Shown piece after piece: positions 16,852 to 33,325 of a stretch of 64,000 nucleotides of DNA; positions within the stretch are counted from its first letter, which is position 1; every line of letters starts with the position of its first letter. Below the pieces are notes generated by a model. That model was not told where the DNA came from. It searched no databases and saw nothing but the letters and a program-made list of their open reading frames with translations. This DNA comes from Sphingomonas sp. Leaf242 (GTDB taxonomy: Bacteria > Pseudomonadota > Alphaproteobacteria > Sphingomonadales > Sphingomonadaceae). Both the position numbers and the translations under genes were made by a program. The DNA lies in assembly GCF_001422045.1 (NCBI RefSeq), contig NZ_LMLW01000009.1, positions 460,399 through 524,398 on the forward strand, given 5' to 3'.

Positions 16852-17454
16852 ATGGCGCGGTTCGTGGTCGTGGTGGATACGCAGTGGGATTTCATGGCGG
16901 AGGGCGGCGCGCTCAGCGTGGCGGGGGCCGACGCACTGGTCGCGCCGATGCAGGCGTGGCTTTCGGCGCTGTCCGCCGTCGACACTGCGGGAGTCCTCTT
17001 TACCTTCGATACGCATTTCCGCGAGACCTACGCCGCCTCGCCCGAAGCGGCGATGTTCCCGATCCACTGCGTGCGGGGGACGCGAGGGTGGGGCAACATG
17101 CTCGACGTCGCGCTGGTCGACCCGGCGATCCCGGCGTGGCGGATCGAGAAGGGCGTGTTCGACATGTGGGCCGAGCCAGGGCTGGCGATCGAAGACGCTC
17201 GCGATGCGACCAAGCCGACGATCCTGCGCGATGATTTCTTCGCCGCGTTGGCGGCGAACGGCGTCACCGACGTCACGGTGATCGGCGTCGCGGCGGATTA
17301 CTGCGTCCGCTGGGCCGTCGACGGACTGATCGCGCGAGGCTTCGCGGTGACCGTGCCGGCAGGGCTCACGCGCGGGATCGAACGGCAGATCGATATAGTC
17401 GTCGCAGAGGAGTTTGCCGGTGCGCGGCTGGTTGTCGAGCCAGTCCTCGCATAA
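16852..17454 (+). CDS. pncA: Nicotinamidase / isochorismatase-family hydrolase
   Basis: A 200-residue cysteine hydrolase. The triad is visible as Asp in VVDTQWDF (about residue 9), Lys in RIEKGVFD (near 103), and Cys in GVAADYCVRWAVDG (about 149). The metal-binding D-x-H pattern occurs as FDTHF. Nicotinamidase deamidates nicotinamide to nicotinate, which the divergent pncB product then uses; this context makes nicotinamidase more likely than another isochorismatase-like activity. Confidence 0.85.
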   Translation: MARFVVVVDTQWDFMAEGGALSVAGADALVAPMQAWLSALSAVDTAGVLFTFDTHFRETYAASPEAAMFPIHCVRGTRGWGNMLDVALVDPAIPAWRIEKGVFDMWAEPGLAIEDARDATKPTILRDDFFAALAANGVTDVTVIGVAADYCVRWAVDGLIARGFAVTVPAGLTRGIERQIDIVVAEEFAGARLVVEPVLA

Positions 17455-17491
17455 GCCGGCTTCCCCAAGTCCAGCGATGCTCTTCCCCCTT

Positions 17492-17544
17492 GTTCTCCCG
17501 CGAAGGCGGGAGCCCAGGCTGGACCCCCGCCTTCGCGGGGGAAC
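17492..17544. repeat. Intergenic palindromic repeat, family B
   Basis: Arms GTTCTCCCGCGAAGGCGGGA and the mirrored CCCCCGCCTTCGCGGGGGAA around AGCCCAGGCTGGA. It separates the convergent pncA and GH130 genes. Confidence 0.85.
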
Positions 17545-17565
17545 ATGCTTTCACGCTGCCGGCGT

Positions 17566-18861
17566 TCACGCCATCGCCGCAATCAACCTCCCCACATCCA
17601 CCGTCGCGAACGAGGCGAAATTGTCGGCAACCCCGAACGGCAGCAATAGCGTCCGGTCGTGGACGATCCCGCCGCAACTATAGACGACGTTGGGTACATA
17701 CCCGTCGCGCTCCTTCGGGCTCGGGACGATCAGCGGATCGGTCATCCGCGCGAGCAGCTTGGTCGGGTCGGCCTTGTCGAGCAGGCACGCGCCGACGCAG
17801 TAGTTGCGGACGCTGCCGACGCCGTGAGTCAGCACCAGCCAGCCTTCGTCGAGCTCGATCGGCGATCCGCAATTGCCCATCTGGATGAATTCCCACGGCC
17901 ATTTCGGCTCGACGATCCTGGTGCCCCCGTCCCAGGTCAGCAGGTCGTCCGAGGTCAGATACCAGATATTCTCGTTGTCCTGCCGCCCGAGCATCGCGAA
18001 GCGCCCGTCGATCTTCCGCGGGAACAGCGCCATCCCCTTGGTACCCGCGACCGCGCCGCGCATCGGCTGCATCTCGAACGTCTTGAAGTCCTCGCCGCGC
18101 AGCAGCTCGCAGCGCGTCTCGGAGCCGCTGAACGCGGTATAGGTGCCGAGATACTGAACCTCGCCGGCATCCTCGAACCGGACGAGCCGCAGATCCTCGA
18201 TCCCCTGACGCTGGCTCGGCAGGATCGGGAAGATCACGGTTTCCGACAGCTCGCGACTGTTGCCGCATTGCAGCCGGGTCGGACCGCCATCGGTCGCGCC
18301 CTGATCCGACGGCTCGATCCGCGGCGGCACCGCGGTCCGGCTGGCGGGGTCGACCGAGAAGCCGTCCTGCGGCGACCAGCTCCCCGTGCGGAACGTCACC
18401 GACGAGACATGACCCTCGCCGATCCCGCGCAGCGACAGGATGAAGCGGAGACCATGGTCGGGCGCACCGCTCTGATCGGGATGCAGCACCATGCTCGGGT
18501 TGAACAGCGCAGCGGCCTCGAACGAATATTCCTCGCTGAGATACGCGCCGATCAGCACCTGCTGGTCGCGCGTGATGGTGCGGGCGTCCGGCGTCCTCGC
18601 CATGACCTCGCCGAACCGGTGGAGCAGCAGGTCGTCGACGTCGCGGTGGCGCTCGTCGAGCGACGCGGTGACGCGCTTGCGTTCGGCATGAAGCTCGTCA
18701 TGCGACAGCGACAGCACGCGGTCGATCACGCGCTCGACGCGGGGGTGGCCCTCGACCTTGAACGGACCGGGATAGTCGACGTTGAACGGGCGGATCACGG
18801 TCCGCGACGGATCGGGGCGCAGCTGGATGTTCGAGAAGGTGACGAGGTCCGTTACGGCCAT
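17566..18861 (-). CDS. Glycoside hydrolase family 130 protein (probable mannoside phosphorylase)
   Basis: From ATG 18861 (AAGGGAG upstream) the product has 431 residues. Sequence features fit GH130 five-bladed propellers: RPFNVDYPGPFKVEGHPRVE early, LVRFEDAGEVQYLGTYTAF in the middle, then GRFAMLGRQDNENIWYLTSD, EPKWPWEFIQMGNCGSP, and GWLVLTHGVG with YVPNVVYSCGG. GH130 enzymes mostly phosphorolyse beta-mannosides, giving mannose-1-phosphate. No sugar transporter or other glycan gene is adjacent, so the substrate is open. Confidence is good for the family, low for the exact reaction. Confidence 0.78.
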   Translation of the reverse strand: MAVTDLVTFSNIQLRPDPSRTVIRPFNVDYPGPFKVEGHPRVERVIDRVLSLSHDELHAERKRVTASLDERHRDVDDLLLHRFGEVMARTPDARTITRDQQVLIGAYLSEEYSFEAAALFNPSMVLHPDQSGAPDHGLRFILSLRGIGEGHVSSVTFRTGSWSPQDGFSVDPASRTAVPPRIEPSDQGATDGGPTRLQCGNSRELSETVIFPILPSQRQGIEDLRLVRFEDAGEVQYLGTYTAFSGSETRCELLRGEDFKTFEMQPMRGAVAGTKGMALFPRKIDGRFAMLGRQDNENIWYLTSDDLLTWDGGTRIVEPKWPWEFIQMGNCGSPIELDEGWLVLTHGVGSVRNYCVGACLLDKADPTKLLARMTDPLIVPSPKERDGYVPNVVYSCGGIVHDRTLLLPFGVADNFASFATVDVGRLIAAMA

Positions 18862-19242
18862 GATCGGCTCCCTTGTGCGCCGACCGGCGCGGTGCGGTAT
18901 CGACTGCAAACGCCGGAGCACCCGGATCGCCGCATGACAAACCCTTCACCGCACAGACATACGCGGGAAAACATCGCGCGCCATGACCGACGTTCGATCT
19001 TGGGGCGGGGGCGGCATGCGCGGACTATCGACACACGCCAGCGACTGCGCCCTGGGGCTGCACGCACCGCGGTCACGCCACCGCGATCTGGCCGATCAGC
19101 CGGTCCAGCGCTCCGCCTGTCGACGCTGCGGCGCGGCGATCGTCAAATCCGCGGTCAGCCGCCGCTGGATCGTCTCGGGCGTGCTCGGCTGATTCTGTCG
19201 CGATATTGGTAAAGGGGCGTTCGATCCGCCGCCGTCCCACGA
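18862..19242. other. Intergenic region, 381 bp, no supported gene
   Basis: The gap lies upstream of the GH130 gene and downstream of the EF-hand gene end. No gene, tRNA or clear repeat is seen; short frames on both strands lack start signals and domains. It presumably contains the GH130 promoter and the end of the EF-hand transcript. Confidence 0.45.
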
Positions 19243-20031
19243 TTACGGCGTATCGCGATCCGGCGGCGGCGGGGCGGGGCGGTCCGCCCCGTTCCGCCAC
19301 GTTTCGGCACCGGCCTTCGGCAATTCGCCGCGGGTCAGCGCACCATCGCGATTGCGGTCGAGCGCGGCGAACCGGGTCGCGGCGGCCATCGCGAATTCGG
19401 ATCGATCGACGCCGCGGTTCAGGTTGCGATCGGCCGCGATGACCGGTTCGGGGAAATCGAAGAACCCGAACTTCGCGGCACCAAGCCGTTCATGGACGGT
19501 GGCATCGGTCTTCTTGCCGTCGTCGCTGCCCATGCGCATCCCCTGACCGCCGCCGCCGCCGCCGCCGCCGCCGCCCTGCCTCCGTCCACCCCCGGAGCCG
19601 CGTCCGCCACGCCCCCCGGGGCCGCGCGCGCCGGGTGAAGTACCGCCGCCGCCCGACGCGACACGGATCTCGGGAACCAGGACGTTTTCGTAATAGGCGA
19701 TGTCGTCGGGATCGATCTCGCCATCGTTCCCGCGATCGAGCACCGCGAAGAACCGCATCGCATCGCGCTGGAATTCCGCCTCGGTGATACGACCATCGCC
19801 GTCGGCGTCGGCACCCGAGAACCAGAGCGCCTCCGCCGCGCCGGGGTGTTGCGACGTCCTGAACGGTTCGCCCATCGGACTGACGAACAACTGCCCGCGA
19901 CCGTGGTCTGACCCCGCGTCGGCAAGGCGATGTGCTGCATCACCGTGCGCGCTCGATCCCCGAGGTCTCGGCAGGTCGGCAGCGCACCCCGCCAGCGCGC
20001 CGGCCAGGCCGATAAGAAATACTGTGCGCAT
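19243..20031 (-). CDS. EF-hand calcium-binding lipoprotein with poly-glycine linker
   Basis: The 262-residue protein has a lipoprotein signal (LIGLAGALAGC, acylation at about Cys16). Four EF-hand-like loops are visible in two pairs: DADGDGRITEAE and DRGNDGEIDPDD, then DRNLNRGVDRSE and DRNRDGALTRGE. Between the pairs lies a Gly/Arg-rich linker with about ten consecutive glycines, encoded by a CCG/CGG trinucleotide run (19547-19575). Calcium binding in the periplasm or outer membrane is likely; no partner is evident. The two-component genes upstream are on the same strand, about 90 bp away. Confidence 0.8.
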   Translation of the reverse strand: MRTVFLIGLAGALAGCAADLPRPRGSSAHGDAAHRLADAGSDHGRGQLFVSPMGEPFRTSQHPGAAEALWFSGADADGDGRITEAEFQRDAMRFFAVLDRGNDGEIDPDDIAYYENVLVPEIRVASGGGGTSPGARGPGGRGGRGSGGGRRQGGGGGGGGGGQGMRMGSDDGKKTDATVHERLGAAKFGFFDFPEPVIAADRNLNRGVDRSEFAMAAATRFAALDRNRDGALTRGELPKAGAETWRNGADRPAPPPPDRDTP

Positions 20032-20120
20032 GACGCCTCCTCGATACCGTGACCACCAGTTGGCACGCGAAACGTTGCCCCGATATGTCGGGCCGCGCCG
20101 GTACCGACGTATCGCTCAAG

Positions 20121-21482
20121 TCATACGGGCAACGTCACCCGCACCAGCAGGCCACCGTCGGCGCGATTTTCGATCGTCGCCTCGCCGCCGTGTCCGCGGG
20201 CGACGGCACGCACGCTGGCGAGGCCCAGCCCGCTGCCGCCCGTATCGCGGTTGCGCGAGTGTTCGGCGCGAAAGAACGGCTCGAACGCGCGCGCCAGGTC
20301 GGCAGGCGCCATGCCGCTGCCGGAATCGAACACGTCGAGCACGGCCATCCCGCCGGCGCGGTGGAGCAGGACTTCGGCATGCCCGGCATAATTGACGGCA
20401 TTGCCCACCAGATTCGCGAGCAGGGCCTTCAGCGACGGCGTGTCGCCTTCGATGATCAGCGGCGATCCGGGATGCAGCACGACCTGATCGCCGCGATCCG
20501 CAAAATCGTCGGTCACGCTTTCGGCGAGCGATCGCAGGTCGAGCTTCTGGCGGCGGACATGGCGGGTCATGTCGCGGACGAACGCCATCGCCGAGCCGAT
20601 CCGCTGGCTCATCTCCTGGATATCGCCTTCGCTTGCGATCCGAATATCTTCCGGCGCCTTTTCGAGCCGCAGCGACAGCCGCATCAGCGGCGTCCGCAGA
20701 TCGTGCGCGACCGCGGCGATCAGCGTGGTTCGATCCTCGACGTACCGGTTGAGCCGTTCCTGCATCAGGTTGAACGCGCTGGCGGCTTCGGCGATTTCCG
20801 GCGGACCGGTGACGGGTAGGGGGGCTGCCCGCGGATCGCGGCCGAGCCGTTCGGCGGCGGCGGCGAACCGCCCGATCGGAGTCGCGACGCGGCGGGCCAG
20901 CAGCAGGGCGATCGGCGCGACGACCGCCATCGCCGCCAGGAACCACAGGACGATGCGCGCCCGCCAGGGCCCGATCGTGCCGTTGGTGGGCCGGATCACG
21001 AGCCACCGCCCGTCTGGCCGCTCTATCGACACCACGAACGGTCCGAACAAGGCGTTCTCGAACAGGTGATGACGGGATCGGACCATGCCCATCGGCACCG
21101 GGGGACGAAGCGCTCCCGCCAGCATCGGCATCGCGGAGGGTTCGGTCTCGACGGTCACGCGCTCTGCGGGCAGTGCAAGGTCGTTGGCGATCAGTTTGGC
21201 GAGGCGTGCATCGCGCGAACTGTCGGACGGTCGAGGGGGGCCGCCTGTGATCCTCATGGTCAGCAACTTTGCCGGGTCGCTACCCGAGCGGACCACGCCG
21301 GCAACGCGCGCCGTCGTGTAGATTACGGGCATCGGCGGCGGCATCAACAGCACGATCGCGAAGTTCAGGATCTGAACCAGCAGCACCGTCGTCAGCAGTA
21401 ACGCGAGAATCCGGACGAACAGCGTCCACGGACGCAGCCTGCCGAGTTTCGACGGCGTGTAGATGGTGGCGGGTTGCGTCAC
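20121..21482 (-). CDS. Sensor histidine kinase (EnvZ/RstB-like)
   Basis: A 453-residue inner-membrane kinase. A first transmembrane helix lies near residues 25-50, a periplasmic domain of about 125 residues follows, a second helix lies near 180-200, then HAMP (ARRVATPIGRFAAAAERLG). The phospho-acceptor His is in AVAHDLRTPLMRL (about residue 258). The ATP-binding domain shows NAVNYA (N box), DSGSGM (G1), FFRAE (F) and GGSGLGLA (G2). The start overlaps the stop of the response-regulator gene by four bases, so the two are translationally coupled. The stimulus is unknown. Confidence 0.92.
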   Translation of the reverse strand: MTQPATIYTPSKLGRLRPWTLFVRILALLLTTVLLVQILNFAIVLLMPPPMPVIYTTARVAGVVRSGSDPAKLLTMRITGGPPRPSDSSRDARLAKLIANDLALPAERVTVETEPSAMPMLAGALRPPVPMGMVRSRHHLFENALFGPFVVSIERPDGRWLVIRPTNGTIGPWRARIVLWFLAAMAVVAPIALLLARRVATPIGRFAAAAERLGRDPRAAPLPVTGPPEIAEAASAFNLMQERLNRYVEDRTTLIAAVAHDLRTPLMRLSLRLEKAPEDIRIASEGDIQEMSQRIGSAMAFVRDMTRHVRRQKLDLRSLAESVTDDFADRGDQVVLHPGSPLIIEGDTPSLKALLANLVGNAVNYAGHAEVLLHRAGGMAVLDVFDSGSGMAPADLARAFEPFFRAEHSRNRDTGGSGLGLASVRAVARGHGGEATIENRADGGLLVRVTLPV

Positions 21483-22201
21483 TGTCGGGCCACGCGCGGT
21501 ACGAAGAAATAGCCCTCGTTGCGGATCGTGCGGATGATCTCGTCGCCGCGCGAGCGAAGCTTGCGGCGCAACCGGCTGACCTGCACGTCGATCGCGCGAT
21601 CGAACGCGTCGGTGTCGGGTCCGCGCGCCGCTTCCAACAGCGCATCGCGCGCCAGCACGCGTCTTGGCCGCTCGACGAACGCGCGCAGAACCGCGAACTC
21701 GCCGTCGGTCAGGTCGATCAGCGTACCCTCCGGATCGAACAGTTCGTGTGCCGCGAAATCGACTCGCCAGCCGAGGAATGCGAACGACCGGCTTTCACCC
21801 GCATCCTGGATTTCGCGCGCGCGCAGTGCGGCACGGACGGTCGCCAGGATCTCCCTCGGGCTGCACGGCTTGGACAGATAGTGGCTCGCGCCGATTTCGA
21901 GGCCGAGGATCCGATCGGGTTCATCGCCCAGCGCGCTGAGCATAACGATCGGCGGCGCGCCAACCCGCGCGAGCCGGCGACAGACGGACACGCCATCTTC
22001 GCCGGGCATCATCACGTCGAGCAGGATCAGCGATACCGGGCATCGTGCCAGGACGGCGTCCATCTCGTGCGCATTGGTGGCCGTCTCGACCTGAAACCCA
22101 TGCATGCCGAGGCTCTGCGCCAACAGCGTGCGGATCATGTGATCGTCGTCGACCACCAGCAGCACGGGCTTCGCCGAATCTTGAACAGACGTTGAATTCA
22201 T
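21479..22201 (-). CDS. OmpR-family response regulator
   Basis: A 240-residue two-domain regulator. The receiver has VVDDDH near residue 18, the phospho-acceptor Asp in LILLDVMMPGEDG (about residue 62), the switch Ser in MLSALGD, and Lys in YLSKPCSP. The C-terminal winged helix has LTDGEFAVLRAFVERPRRVL and VQVSRLRRKLRS...IRTIRNEGYFF. It is the first gene of the pair with the kinase at 20121. A divergent secreted-protein gene begins 188 bp upstream and is a candidate target. Confidence 0.92.
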   Translation of the reverse strand: MNSTSVQDSAKPVLLVVDDDHMIRTLLAQSLGMHGFQVETATNAHEMDAVLARCPVSLILLDVMMPGEDGVSVCRRLARVGAPPIVMLSALGDEPDRILGLEIGASHYLSKPCSPREILATVRAALRAREIQDAGESRSFAFLGWRVDFAAHELFDPEGTLIDLTDGEFAVLRAFVERPRRVLARDALLEAARGPDTDAFDRAIDVQVSRLRRKLRSRGDEIIRTIRNEGYFFVPRVARQ

Positions 22202-22389
22202 CGGTCTTTCTTAGGTCGGCGATGTGTTCGCGATGTTTCCGCGCCGATCATCATCGGGATATCAGGCCATATGGTCGGCGAATAGCGCGGAACGGTCTTC
22301 GCGATCTCAGTACAACGGGCCGGCGTCCCCCCAGAACAGCGGTTGTTGTCCATATTGCCGTCAGCGCTCTGTAAGGTCGGGTCGGCACG

Positions 22390-22833
22390 ATGTGCGGCAT
22401 GACGCCGTCGAGTCTTCCTGCGCTTGCCATCCAGGTCGTGCGGATCGTCGCGGCTGCCGCGGCCTGCACGCTGCTCGCGTTTGCCGGTACGGCGGCGGAC
22501 GATCCGTGGCGGCCCTATCGTGTCGCGATCGGCAGGCAGTGTCCAGCGAAGCATCTGGAATGGCTGTCCCCCGCCGATCTTCGCGACGTGATCGAGACGT
22601 ACGAGGCCAGTGCCGCGCCCCGCACACATGCCGCGATGTCGGTTGCCGAAGCCGGCCGATGCGCCACCACGATGGCCGGGGCGACCTGCGGTAATGTGGC
22701 CGAGATCGAGGCGGTTCGCGGCGCGGGAGAGTTGCCCGCGCTCGCTGCATCGGTCTGCGCCGCCTTCGTCAAGTGTCGCGGCCAGTCCGACTGCATCGCC
22801 GCCGAACCCCCGACTACCGCGCCCAAACACTAA
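22390..22833 (+). CDS. Secreted six-cysteine protein, unknown function
   Basis: The 147-residue protein has an N-terminal hydrophobic segment (residues 17-34) and a likely cleavage near AGTAA. Beyond it are six cysteines at about positions 51, 91, 100, 122, 129 and 134, an even number that suggests three disulfides in the periplasm. I do not recognise the family. It diverges from the response-regulator gene and could be controlled by it (inference). A strong hairpin terminator follows the stop codon. The ATG at 22390 and a second ATG at 22399 are both possible starts. Confidence 0.6.
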   Translation: MCGMTPSSLPALAIQVVRIVAAAAACTLLAFAGTAADDPWRPYRVAIGRQCPAKHLEWLSPADLRDVIETYEASAAPRTHAAMSVAEAGRCATTMAGATCGNVAEIEAVRGAGELPALAASVCAAFVKCRGQSDCIAAEPPTTAPKH

Positions 22834-22872
22834 AAAGGCCGCCGCCCGGTATCCCGGACAGCGGCCTTTTCT
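22833..22872. terminator. Bidirectional intrinsic terminator between secreted-protein gene and rpoC
   Basis: A GC-rich imperfect hairpin (GGCCGC...CCGG / CCCGG...GCGGCC) flanked by AAAAA on the left and TTTTCTTT on the right gives U-tracts on both strands. It ends rpoBC transcription on the reverse strand and that of the gene at 22390 on the forward strand. Confidence 0.8.
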
Positions 22873-22904
22873 TTAGTCAGCGCCGAGGCGTCTGACGAAA
22901 CCGA

Positions 22905-27191
<4,287 letters not shown>

Positions 27192-27203
27192 TTTATTCTC
27201 CAT

Positions 27204-27314
27204 TCCCCTTCCGCATGGCGGGAGGGGCTAGGGGAGGGGATGTCGTAGCCTCTCGGGGTGGTGCCTGCGGGGACAGGCCCTCCCCCGACCCCTCCCGCAA
27301 GCGGGAGGGGAGGA
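27204..27314. repeat. Palindromic repeat, family E, between rpoB and rpoC
   Basis: Reading forward, CCCCTTCCGC...GGGAGGGGCTAGGGGAGGG is mirrored by CCCTCCCCCGACCCCTCCCG and CAAGCGGGAGGGGAGG. It occupies almost the whole rpoB-rpoC gap; its edge lies 13 bp before the rpoC ATG. Related copies are at 12576 and 61267. Confidence 0.85.
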
Positions 27315-27322
27315 GTTGAGGC

Positions 27323-31477
<4,155 letters not shown>

Positions 31478-31545
31478 AGGTTTATTTTGCCTCGTCAGCC
31501 GAAAATTCGTGCTCGGGAACCCCCGAGCGGGACGCACGTTCACGC

Positions 31546-31575
31546 AAAAAGGCCGCGCGCATCAGGTGCGGCGGC
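31546..31575 (-). terminator. Terminator-like hairpin in the rpoB leader (possible attenuator)
   Basis: On the reverse strand GCCGCCGCA, loop CCTGA, TGCGCGCGGC forms a 9-bp stem with one bulged base, followed by CTTTTT. This is the shape of an intrinsic terminator. It lies about 80 nt downstream of the predicted transcription start and 70 nt before the rpoB ATG. A second hairpin (GCTCGGG/CCCGAGC, 31511-31528) follows. No upstream gene on this strand needs terminating here. Confidence 0.55.
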
Positions 31576-31660
31576 TCTCAGCGTATGAAACCTCGGTATC
31601 CAATACGATCGACACGCTGCGCGACGGCATGTCATTTCCCGGATGCTGTGGTGAGATGCG

Positions 31661-31689
31661 GATATAGGCGCGCCGCGGCGTCATGTCAA
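31661..31689 (-). promoter_or_regulatory. Probable rpoBC promoter
   Basis: Reverse-strand TTGACA (31684-31689), a 17-bp spacer and TATATC (31661-31666) form a near-consensus sigma70 promoter. The start of transcription would be near 31654, giving a leader of about 175 nt before rpoB. Confidence 0.65.
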
Positions 31690-31839
31690 AGGGTGGACGC
31701 GATACGGTCGTTTCGACACGGCCGCACTGCCGGAAATACTATAGCTATGGTCAAGCGCCTGACGCTATTGCATCTTTGGTAATATTTGACGCGTATATTC
31801 AGTGTTACCGTTTGGCATTCGCAGGGGAGTAGCGACGTC

Positions 31840-32322
31840 ATGAACGCGAAGATCGCAGAGCGAGAAGTATCCGATCAGGACCGTGCGAATTGGATTCGGT
31901 TGATCGAAGATCACGAGAAGATTGCCCGGCAATGTTCGGAACTCGTTAATTTATCACGAGAATCTAATACGCAAAGCGCGTTCGCGTCGCGCAAGCTGAT
32001 CGAGCTGGCAGTGACCGTCGCCGATCATCTGGGCGTCGAGGACGAGGTCATCGATCGCACCGTCGTTGCGATGGAAGCGCGATGCTCGGCCGATACGATC
32101 GCGATGATGGAGGAGGATCTCGACATCCTCCGCTCGGACTGGAAGGCGTTCATCGGCCACTGGCTGCCGACGATTTCCCCCGACGACTGGGCTGCGTTCG
32201 GCGTGCAGGCGGAGTCGATGCTCGACCGGCTGTCGCTCCAGGTGAAGCTGGAGACCGAATTGCTGTACGACCACGCGTTGCAGGACGGCGTCGTGCGTAC
32301 GGGCGGGCTCGTGCTGCACTGA
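31840..32322 (+). CDS. Hemerythrin-like domain protein
   Basis: A 160-residue all-helical protein from ATG 31840 (AGGGGAG upstream). His residues sit where a hemerythrin four-helix bundle would place metal ligands: DHEKIA near residue 27, DHLGVEDE (H-x3-E) near 65, FIGHW near 105, and LYDHALQDG near the end. If the site is intact it would bind a di-iron centre and sense or store O2 or NO. The match is by pattern and not certain. It is divergent from rpoB and has no partner gene. Confidence 0.55.
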   Translation: MNAKIAEREVSDQDRANWIRLIEDHEKIARQCSELVNLSRESNTQSAFASRKLIELAVTVADHLGVEDEVIDRTVVAMEARCSADTIAMMEEDLDILRSDWKAFIGHWLPTISPDDWAAFGVQAESMLDRLSLQVKLETELLYDHALQDGVVRTGGLVLH

Positions 32323-32378
32323 TTGGGTAGAGTGGGGCATCCAATCGGCGCGTCACTCAAAGGTGCCCCCCAAAAAAC

Positions 32379-32485
32379 CACCACCCCGGCGAAGGCCGGG
32401 GCCCAGTTGGAAAGGTGGTGGTAACGAAGCGCTGCCTGTCGTCAGCAGCGTTCCCCAACTGGGCCCCGGCCTCCGCCGGGGTGGT
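32379..32485. repeat. Intergenic palindromic repeat, family A
   Basis: Nearly identical arms to the copy at 4756-4859 (CCACCCCGGCGAAGGCCGGG, then CCCAGTTGG, mirrored), with an unrelated loop. It lies between the convergent hemerythrin-like and M15 peptidase genes. Confidence 0.85.
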
Positions 32486-32530
32486 ACCGCTCTCAGGGAC
32501 ACATAGCCCCGATCAAACCAGTCTTTACTT

Positions 32531-33277
32531 CTACCGCCGCTTCTTCTTCGACGGCACCACCACGACCGGAGCCACCGGCACCGGCGGTTGCGCCGACACC
32601 TTCACCACCAGCGGCAGCACGGCGGGATCCGCCGGATACAACCGCCGGGCCCGCGCGAACACGAACCGTGCCTTCGCCGCCCCGGGCGCGCTGCCGCTCG
32701 TGCCTACCCAGCGCCAGTGCCAGGGCTCCCACTTCACGTTCTGCTTGTTGCCGCCTGGAAAGCTCTGCTCGAACCCGAACCGCGGCGCGTTCAGCCGCAG
32801 CCAGCGCGCGGCAGGCGTGGCGGCCATGCACGCCTCCGCATCGGGACACCCGTTCGCAGGCCGGACCGCGAAGTCGAGCGCATAGCCGGTCGAATGCTCG
32901 CTATATCCAGGCGGCGCGACCGAAATCGCCCGATCCGCCGCGGTGCTGATTTCGCCGCGGCAGAACACGCTGCGCTGGCGCGCGATCGACCGCTGACACG
33001 AGAGCGCGCGGAGCTGGCCCATCCCCGAAGGATCGCCCTGCGCCGCTGCGAACAGCCGCAACAGATCGGGCAGGATATCGGCGCGTACCACGCATGGATT
33101 GCCCACCGAATATTCGGACGGCAGCGTGACCAGTTCGGTTTCGGCGGCGTCGCCGTACGGCAAATGCCCGAACGCGCGACCATCGGGCGCGATCGCCGCG
33201 CTCTGGCCTTCGCACAATTGGGCCTCCGCGACGGTCGGGGCGAACAGGAGCGCGAGGGCCAGCGTGCGGTGCAACAT
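32531..33277 (-). CDS. Secreted M15-family D-alanyl-D-alanine carboxypeptidase-like protein
   Basis: From ATG 33277 the 248-residue product has a signal peptide (TLALALLFAPTVAEA). The peptidase core shows the VanY/M15 zinc pattern: SEHSTGYALDF (His and Asp ligands, S-x-H-x(6)-D) and later EPWHWRWVG (Glu catalytic, His ligand). Such enzymes trim D-Ala from cell-wall peptides in the periplasm. The tail is Pro/Val-rich and ends in a basic stretch (KKKRR). It is divergent from the RluA gene, 48 bp apart. Confidence 0.82.
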   Translation of the reverse strand: MLHRTLALALLFAPTVAEAQLCEGQSAAIAPDGRAFGHLPYGDAAETELVTLPSEYSVGNPCVVRADILPDLLRLFAAAQGDPSGMGQLRALSCQRSIARQRSVFCRGEISTAADRAISVAPPGYSEHSTGYALDFAVRPANGCPDAEACMAATPAARWLRLNAPRFGFEQSFPGGNKQNVKWEPWHWRWVGTSGSAPGAAKARFVFARARRLYPADPAVLPLVVKVSAQPPVPVAPVVVVPSKKKRR

Positions 33278-33325
33278 CGACGCGGGCTCTGGCACGCAGG
33301 CGCTAATGATGGCAAGGGCGGCGCC

